This document shows, piece after piece, positions 60,290 to 64,000 of a stretch of DNA of 64,000 bases (its first letter is position 1; each line of letters opens with the position of its first letter). The position numbers and the translations under genes were made by a program. The notes beneath the pieces were generated by a model that had not been told where the DNA came from, made no database searches, and worked only from the letters and a program-made list of their open reading frames with translations. The stretch lies in contig NZ_JAPJDL010000016.1 in assembly GCF_026242055.1 (NCBI RefSeq), positions 62,001 through 126,000 on the forward strand, in the 5' to 3' direction. This DNA is from Lentzea sp. NEAU-D7. GTDB taxonomy: Bacteria; Actinomycetota; Actinomycetes; Mycobacteriales; Pseudonocardiaceae.

Positions 60290-60580
60290 CGCTGCCCCCA
60301 GACCCCCGGCAATCTGATCAGGGGGCCCGCGCCGTGCGTGGGTTGATGGCACGCCTGTTGCGTCGGGCGGCTGCCGGTTGCTTTGCGGGGTGCGTTGGCG
60401 GTGGGGTCCCATCACGAGCCGCACCAGGAGCGGGCCACACCTGAGGAGGGGTGTCAAGCGGACGAAAAGCATGTCCGCTTGACACCCCTCCTCAGGTGCA
60501 GCGAGAGCTATGGCGCGACTCGTGATGGGACCCCACCGCCCGTGCCTTGTGGAAGGACGGCTCGCCTTCGGCATCGCTTG
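60290..60580. repeat. Intergenic repeat unit (copy 2, inverted relative to the dnaX-ybaB copy)
   Basis: In the 559-bp gap between the leuA leader and the small membrane protein. Segments 60345-60375 and 60556-60580 match copy 1 in reverse orientation. Between them lies a nested inverted-repeat cluster absent from copy 1. No gene is seen in 60158-60716. Confidence 0.72.
60397..60540. repeat. Two nested perfect inverted repeats (cruciform-like)
   Basis: Outer arms 60397-60418 and 60519-60540 are perfect over 22 bp. Inner arms 60438-60463 and 60473-60498 are perfect over 26 bp with a 9-nt loop containing GAAAAGC. The whole 144-bp structure is non-coding. Confidence 0.9.
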
Positions 60581-60716
60581 GAAGGGCGGGGAGGCTCGCC
60601 TTCGGCTTCGCGGGCGGGGGCGCGGGCGGGTGCCAGGCGTGATCGCGCGTGCGGCCAGGCGCGATATAGGTCAACTTGCAAGTTTTGGCGAGGTCAGACC
60701 TGGGAATCGTTCATGT

Positions 60717-61013
60717 ATGTCCAGATTACGTACCTCCAGCGGCCGCGGCACGGCTTCACGCGTGATCAGCGGCATCGGTGCGCTCTTCGCCTTCATCGAA
60801 GTGCTGTACATCCTGATGATCGTGTTGGGCGCGAACCAGGGGAACGCGTTCTTCAAGTTCATCCAGTCCCTTGCCGAGCCTCTCGCTCTGTTCTTCCCGG
60901 GGCTCTTCGCGACCGGCAACTACAACCTCGACGTCTTCCTCAACTACGGTCTCGCCGCCGTGTTCTGGCTGGTCGTGACCGGTTTGCTTGCGCGTGCGGT
61001 GTCGCGCTACTGA
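60717..61013 (+). CDS. Small membrane protein, tandem copy 1
   Basis: A 98-residue protein from ATG 60717 with a basic N-terminus (Met-Ser-Arg-Leu-Arg) and two membrane helices (about 17-40 and 72-95). Between them is Gly-Ala-Asn-Gln-Gly-Asn-Ala-Phe-Phe-Lys-Phe-Ile-Gln-Ser-Leu-Ala-Glu-Pro-Leu-Ala-Leu. The adjacent gene has the same pattern, so these are tandem paralogues. The layout recalls small YGGT-like actinobacterial proteins, but no family is confirmed. The start is chosen because upstream sequence is the intergenic repeat. Confidence 0.7.
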   Translation: MSRLRTSSGRGTASRVISGIGALFAFIEVLYILMIVLGANQGNAFFKFIQSLAEPLALFFPGLFATGNYNLDVFLNYGLAAVFWLVVTGLLARAVSRY

Positions 61014-61031
61014 GTAGTAGATTCCGGCGGT

Positions 61032-61319
61032 ATGCGGACGCGTGTGGTCGGTATCGCCGCCGGAGTCATCAGTTGGGTCGGCCTCGCGCTGGCGGTCGTG
61101 CTCGTCGTTCACGTCGTGCTCACCGTCGGCGGGGCCAACCCCGGAAACCCCATCACCAGCACGGTCAAGTCTCTGGCCGAGCCGGTGGCTTTGGCGTTCA
61201 AGGACCTGTTCGCGCCAGAGGACGCCAAGTTGCGCGTGATCGTCAACTTCGGGCTGGCCGCCTTGTTCTGGCTCGGCGTTCGAGCGATCGTCCTTAAGCT
61301 CGTTAGGCGGCTGAACTAG
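61032..61319 (+). CDS. Small membrane protein, tandem copy 2
   Basis: A 95-residue paralogue of the preceding gene, 18 bp downstream. Helices at about 5-30 and 67-90 flank Gly-Ala-Asn-Pro-Gly-Asn-Pro-Ile and Ser-Leu-Ala-Glu-Pro-Val-Ala-Leu-Ala-Phe-Lys-Asp-Leu-Phe. The second helix begins Val-Asn-Phe-Gly-Leu-Ala-Ala-Leu-Phe-Trp-Leu, matching Leu-Asn-Tyr-Gly-Leu-Ala-Ala-Val-Phe-Trp-Leu in copy 1. Function unknown. Confidence 0.72.
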   Translation: MRTRVVGIAAGVISWVGLALAVVLVVHVVLTVGGANPGNPITSTVKSLAEPVALAFKDLFAPEDAKLRVIVNFGLAALFWLGVRAIVLKLVRRLN

Positions 61320-61329
61320 GTTCCTGGTC

Positions 61330-61830
61330 ATGGCGCGCGACGACTTCTGCAGCAGCTGTGGCACTCAGTACTCCGACACGTCCGCGTACCCGCGCAGGTG
61401 CGTCGGTTGCGGGCACATGGTGTGGGCGAACCCCTCGCCGGTGGTGGTGTTGCTCGTGCCTGTGAAGGACGGGCCCCGCACCGGGTTGCTGACCGTGCGC
61501 CGGGCCATTCCGCCCGTGGGTGAGCTTGCTTTCGTCAGCGGGTTCATGGACCGCGGTGAGTCCTGGCAGCAGAGTGCCGTGCGGGAGCTCGAAGAAGAGG
61601 CGAACGTGCGCATCGCGCCTGAGGACCTGCGGCCCTTGCACTTCGTGTCCACGCCGGACGGCGGGACGGTGCTGATGTTCGCCACCGCGCCCGCGATCAA
61701 CGCCGAGGACATGCCGCCGTTCGTGCCGAACGACGAGGCGTCCGAGCGCAAGGTCATCTTCGACTGCGTGCCGTTGGCGTTCCCGCTGCACAACGACGTC
61801 GCGACGAAGTACTTCTCAACTGAACTGTGA
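61330..61830 (+). CDS. NUDIX hydrolase with N-terminal zinc ribbon
   Basis: A 166-residue protein. The zinc ribbon Cys7-Ser-Ser-Cys10 and Cys24-Val-Gly-Cys27 is followed by a Nudix domain with the box Gly71-X5-Glu77-X7-Arg85-Glu-Leu-X-Glu89-Glu90, complete except that the final Gly-hydrophobic pair is Ala-Asn-Val. A zinc ribbon before Nudix is also seen in NudC-like NADH/RNA-cap pyrophosphatases, but this protein is much shorter and lacks the NudC Ser-Gln-Pro-Trp-Pro-Phe-Pro-X-Ser motif. Substrate unknown. It ends 15 nt inside the convergent nitroreductase gene. Confidence 0.87.
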   Translation: MARDDFCSSCGTQYSDTSAYPRRCVGCGHMVWANPSPVVVLLVPVKDGPRTGLLTVRRAIPPVGELAFVSGFMDRGESWQQSAVRELEEEANVRIAPEDLRPLHFVSTPDGGTVLMFATAPAINAEDMPPFVPNDEASERKVIFDCVPLAFPLHNDVATKYFSTEL

Positions 61831-62376
61831 CTGGCCCCAGGTGCCGGTGAAGACGGTCTCGGAGAGCGGCAGGCGCTTGCGTTCGCGCTGCTCACGGGCC
61901 TGGAGGTCCTCGGGGAGGTCCGACACGTCGCCCTGCCTGCCCAGCGCCATGGCCACCAGCGGGCGGACGTCGGCGGGCATCGCGAACGTCCGGTGGGCCG
62001 CTTCCCCGTCGAAGCCGCCCATCATGTGTGTGATCAGGCCCAGGTCCACGGCCTGCAGGGCCATGTTCTCCATCGCGAGGCCCAGGCCGAACTCCACGTT
62101 CGGGATGTCACCGCGGTCGTCTTTGGTGAGCACGCAGCCGATCAGCAGGACCGAGGCGCGGAACGCCCAGGTCCTGTTGCCGCGCGTCAGGGTTTCGAAG
62201 ATCGCGTCGAACGTCCCGGTACCCCGGTGACCCGCGATGAAGCGGGCCGGTTGGCTGTTGCCGTGGGACGGGGCCCAGCGGCCCGCCTCCAGGACGGTGC
62301 GGAGTTCTTCGTCGGACACGGTCGCGTCGGCGGAGAAGGCGCGAGGGCTCCAGCGCTTCGAGATCAGCTCGTTCAT
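61816..62376 (-). CDS. Nitroreductase-family FMN oxidoreductase
   Basis: A 186-residue protein from ATG 62376. It opens Lys-Arg-Trp-Ser-Pro-Arg-Ala-Phe (FMN phosphate-binding Arg) and has Glu-Ala-Gly-Arg-Trp-Ala-Pro-Ser-His-Gly-Asn-Ser-Gln-Pro, Gly-Leu-Ala-Met-Glu-Asn-Met-Ala-Leu-Gln-Ala, and Ala-Met-Ala-Leu-Gly-Arg-Gln-Gly-Asp. It reduces nitro-compounds, quinones or related substrates with NAD(P)H. Its ATG overlaps the stop of the upstream membrane-glycosyltransferase gene by 1 nt (TGATG). Confidence 0.88.
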   Translation of the reverse strand: MNELISKRWSPRAFSADATVSDEELRTVLEAGRWAPSHGNSQPARFIAGHRGTGTFDAIFETLTRGNRTWAFRASVLLIGCVLTKDDRGDIPNVEFGLGLAMENMALQAVDLGLITHMMGGFDGEAAHRTFAMPADVRPLVAMALGRQGDVSDLPEDLQAREQRERKRLPLSETVFTGTWGQSQFS

Positions 62377-63599
62377 CAGATCGCATACTGCCAAACGGCC
62401 AGCGAGTAGGCACCGAACCAGGCGCTGAACAGCGTCACCATGCCCAGGATCGTGAGGACGGTGGCCGGACGGCGGCGCGCGAGGACCAGGGCCAGGGGGA
62501 GCAGCAGCGTGAACGCCGGGAGCAGCAGGCGGGCCTTCGAGTTCATCAGGCCGTTCGAGCCCAGGTCCATGACCAGGACGCCGAGGCCGTAGACGACGAG
62601 CGGCCACTCCAGGCGGCGCTGGAAGGCGTAGAAGACCAGGACGATCGCCAGCGCCAGGAGCCAGACGGTGCCGGTCTCCAGCACCGAGCGCGGGTTGGCC
62701 AGGTGGCCCAGGGCGAACTCCCAGGTGGCCTCGCCGCCGTCGAACTTCGAGCCCCAGCCCCGTTGCTGCACGCCGAACCAGCCCATGAGGTCGCCGGTGC
62801 GGACGGCCACCCAGCCCAGGTAGCCGAGCAGGCCGAGCGGGGCGACGGCGCCGCCCACCCAGGCACGCCAGTCCGTCCTGTCGGCCAGCACGGCGACCAG
62901 CGCGGCCAGGCCGACCGCCACGATCAGGGCCGCCGCGGTCGGGCGGACCAGGCCCGCCGCCGCGCAGCAGACGCCGGCGAGGATCCAGCGCTTCTTCACC
63001 ACGCCGACCAGCGCCCAGACGGCGAACGCGCAGAACGTCGCCTCGGAGTAGGTCATCGAGAGCACGACGGCCATCGGGGACGCGGCGAACAGCGTCACGA
63101 AGATCAGGCCCGCGCGGTCCGAGCCGTCGCGGACGGCCCGGCCGAGGACGAACAGGCCGTACGCGCAGAAGATGCCGCTGATCAGGCTGACCGCGAAGGC
63201 CGCGCCGACGACGTCCACGCCCGGCAGCCCGTCCACCCACCTGATCAGCGCCGGGTAGCCGGGGAAGAAGGCCAGCGGGGTCTCGGCCGTGCGGCGCCCG
63301 AACGCGTCGTACGGGGGCGACGGGACGCCGTTGTAGCCGCCCGACGCGATGCCGAGGAACCAGTCGCCGTCCCACGACCTCAGGTTGTCGACCGAGGTGT
63401 CGCCCTTGCCGGTGAGCTTGTTCTGGTACTCCACGACGAGCTGCAGGACGAGGAGACCGACCTGCCGCACGACCAGGTAGATGAGCGCGGGAGCGGCCCA
63501 GAGAGCGGCCGGGTGTCTGAGCGCTTCGGCCATCCGCGAGCGCGCACTGCTCTCATGCACGGCTGCTGGGGCCTCCACGACATCGGCGCTCGACGACAC
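62376..63599 (-). CDS. PIG-V-like membrane mannosyltransferase
   Basis: A 407-residue polytopic protein (about ten helices) from GTG 63599. On the minus strand TACTCT ends 6 nt before this GTG and no SD is seen, so a leaderless start is preferred to GTG 63641. The first extracellular loop carries [11 protein letters not shown] and Phe-Phe-Pro-Gly-Tyr-Pro, the lipid-linked glycosyltransferase (PIG-V/GT-C) pattern with the catalytic Asp. It probably adds mannose from polyprenyl-phosphate-mannose to cell-wall or protein acceptors. Divergent from aspartokinase. Confidence 0.85.
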   Translation of the reverse strand: MSSSADVVEAPAAVHESSARSRMAEALRHPAALWAAPALIYLVVRQVGLLVLQLVVEYQNKLTGKGDTSVDNLRSWDGDWFLGIASGGYNGVPSPPYDAFGRRTAETPLAFFPGYPALIRWVDGLPGVDVVGAAFAVSLISGIFCAYGLFVLGRAVRDGSDRAGLIFVTLFAASPMAVVLSMTYSEATFCAFAVWALVGVVKKRWILAGVCCAAAGLVRPTAAALIVAVGLAALVAVLADRTDWRAWVGGAVAPLGLLGYLGWVAVRTGDLMGWFGVQQRGWGSKFDGGEATWEFALGHLANPRSVLETGTVWLLALAIVLVFYAFQRRLEWPLVVYGLGVLVMDLGSNGLMNSKARLLLPAFTLLLPLALVLARRRPATVLTILGMVTLFSAWFGAYSLAVWQYAI

Positions 63600-63703
63600 C
63601 CGGACAGAGTAGTCACGCGCATCACGGCTCCAGAGTCTCACCAGGTGGTCCGGGTAGGCTGCCTTCGACGTGGGGTTTTAGTCGCGCGAAGGAGGTCAGG
63701 TCG

Positions 63704-64000
63704 GTGGCGCTCGTCGTCCAGAAGTACGGCGGTTCATCGGTGGGAAGCGCCGAGCGGATCAAACGCGTGGCCGAGCGCATCGTCGCGACCAAAAAGGCGG
63801 GCAACGACGTCGTCGTCGTGGTGTCCGCCATGGGCGACACGACTGATGAGCTGCTCGATCTCGCGCGCCAGGTCTCGCCGGTGCCGCCCGCCCGTGAACT
63901 CGACATGCTCCTCACCTCCGGTGAGCGGATCTCCATGTCGCTGCTCGCGATGGCGATCAACTCGCTCGGTGCCGAGGCGCGCTCCTACACGGGCTCGCAG
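63704..64000 (+). CDS. ask: Aspartate kinase, N-terminal part (3' end outside window)
   Basis: 99 codons from GTG 63704, preceded by a perfect AAGGAGGT (63689-63696), run to the window end. The start [12 protein letters not shown] is the aspartokinase signature (substrate Lys). [12 protein letters not shown] and Thr-Ser-Gly-Glu-Arg-Ile-Ser follow. It phosphorylates aspartate, the first step to lysine, threonine, methionine and diaminopimelate. leuA also lies close to ask in mycobacteria. A second in-frame start for the beta subunit, if present, would be outside. Confidence 0.95.
   Translation, partial: MALVVQKYGGSSVGSAERIKRVAERIVATKKAGNDVVVVVSAMGDTTDELLDLARQVSPVPPARELDMLLTSGERISMSLLAMAINSLGAEARSYTGSQ

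Noticed and set aside
61816-63375. A 519-codon minus-strand frame fusing antisense-like sequence to the nitroreductase
   Set aside because: Residues before Met-Asn-Glu-Leu are an alternate frame of the mannosyltransferase gene; the true start is 62376.

Overview
The window is very GC-rich, starts often with GTG, has several apparently leaderless genes (a TANNNT box 6-7 nt before the start codon), and carries mycothiol-enzyme, type VII secretion, DUF397, AfsR/SARP and YbaB-RecR-DnaX families. This points to a filamentous actinomycete of the Pseudonocardiaceae (Lentzea/Saccharothrix/Actinosynnema-like); genus assignment is inference. The gene content tyrA, tadA with its partner, tRNA-Ser, ffs-dnaX-ybaB-recR, leuA and aspartokinase resembles the conserved chromosomal region that in Mycobacterium tuberculosis runs from tyrA to ask, with accessory genes inserted.

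Layout. 1-2.3 kb: end of a type VII secretion (ESX) cluster (helical partner, PPE-like protein, EspG-like chaperone). 2.3-9.5 kb: acetoacetyl-CoA synthetase, tRNA-Ser(GCT), tRNA-Arg(ACG), a small secreted protein, a methyltransferase, a serine hydrolase divergent from ribonuclease Z, a sugar epimerase. 9.6-17.3 kb: ATP-grasp enzyme, HEAT-like protein, solitary C5 DNA methyltransferase, sortase-anchored thioester-domain surface protein, secreted BNR protein, small antitoxin-like and DUF397 proteins. 17.3-28.8 kb: S9 peptidase/DUF4097 pair with a divergent regulator and operator repeats, thiolase, two paralogous anchored Fn3-like proteins behind tyrA, M20 amidohydrolase, tadA pair, tRNA-Ser(CGA). 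28.9-33.6 kb: mycothiol-dependent DinB-fold protein, secreted nuclease with a perfect actinobacterial LexA box upstream, two tandem GPP34 proteins.

33.65-37.10 kb is the most striking part: a decayed integrative element of about 3.45 kb at the 3' end of tRNA-Ser(GGA). It is bounded by a 15-bp direct repeat of the tRNA end and holds a membrane/HTH gene pair and broken integrase remnants. 37.1-43.9 kb: a small membrane protein whose ribosome binding site lies in a hairpin, a YciI/ECF42-sigma/mycothiol-enzyme operon, a second perfect LexA box over the promoter of the SRP RNA, dnaX, ybaB, recR and a P-loop kinase. 43.8-53.1 kb: a large AfsR/SARP regulator divergent from a complete five-gene peptide ABC importer. 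53.2-58.2 kb: TetR and DedA genes with long antisense overlap, then an operon for a secreted phosphoesterase, an MFS exporter and an anchored propeller protein. 58.2-64 kb: leuA with a leucine-codon leader peptide, a repeat-rich gap with two nested perfect inverted repeats, two tandem small membrane proteins, a NUDIX hydrolase, a nitroreductase, a PIG-V-like mannosyltransferase and the start of aspartokinase.

No CRISPR array, intact insertion sequence, rRNA operon or recognisable biosynthetic gene cluster is present.
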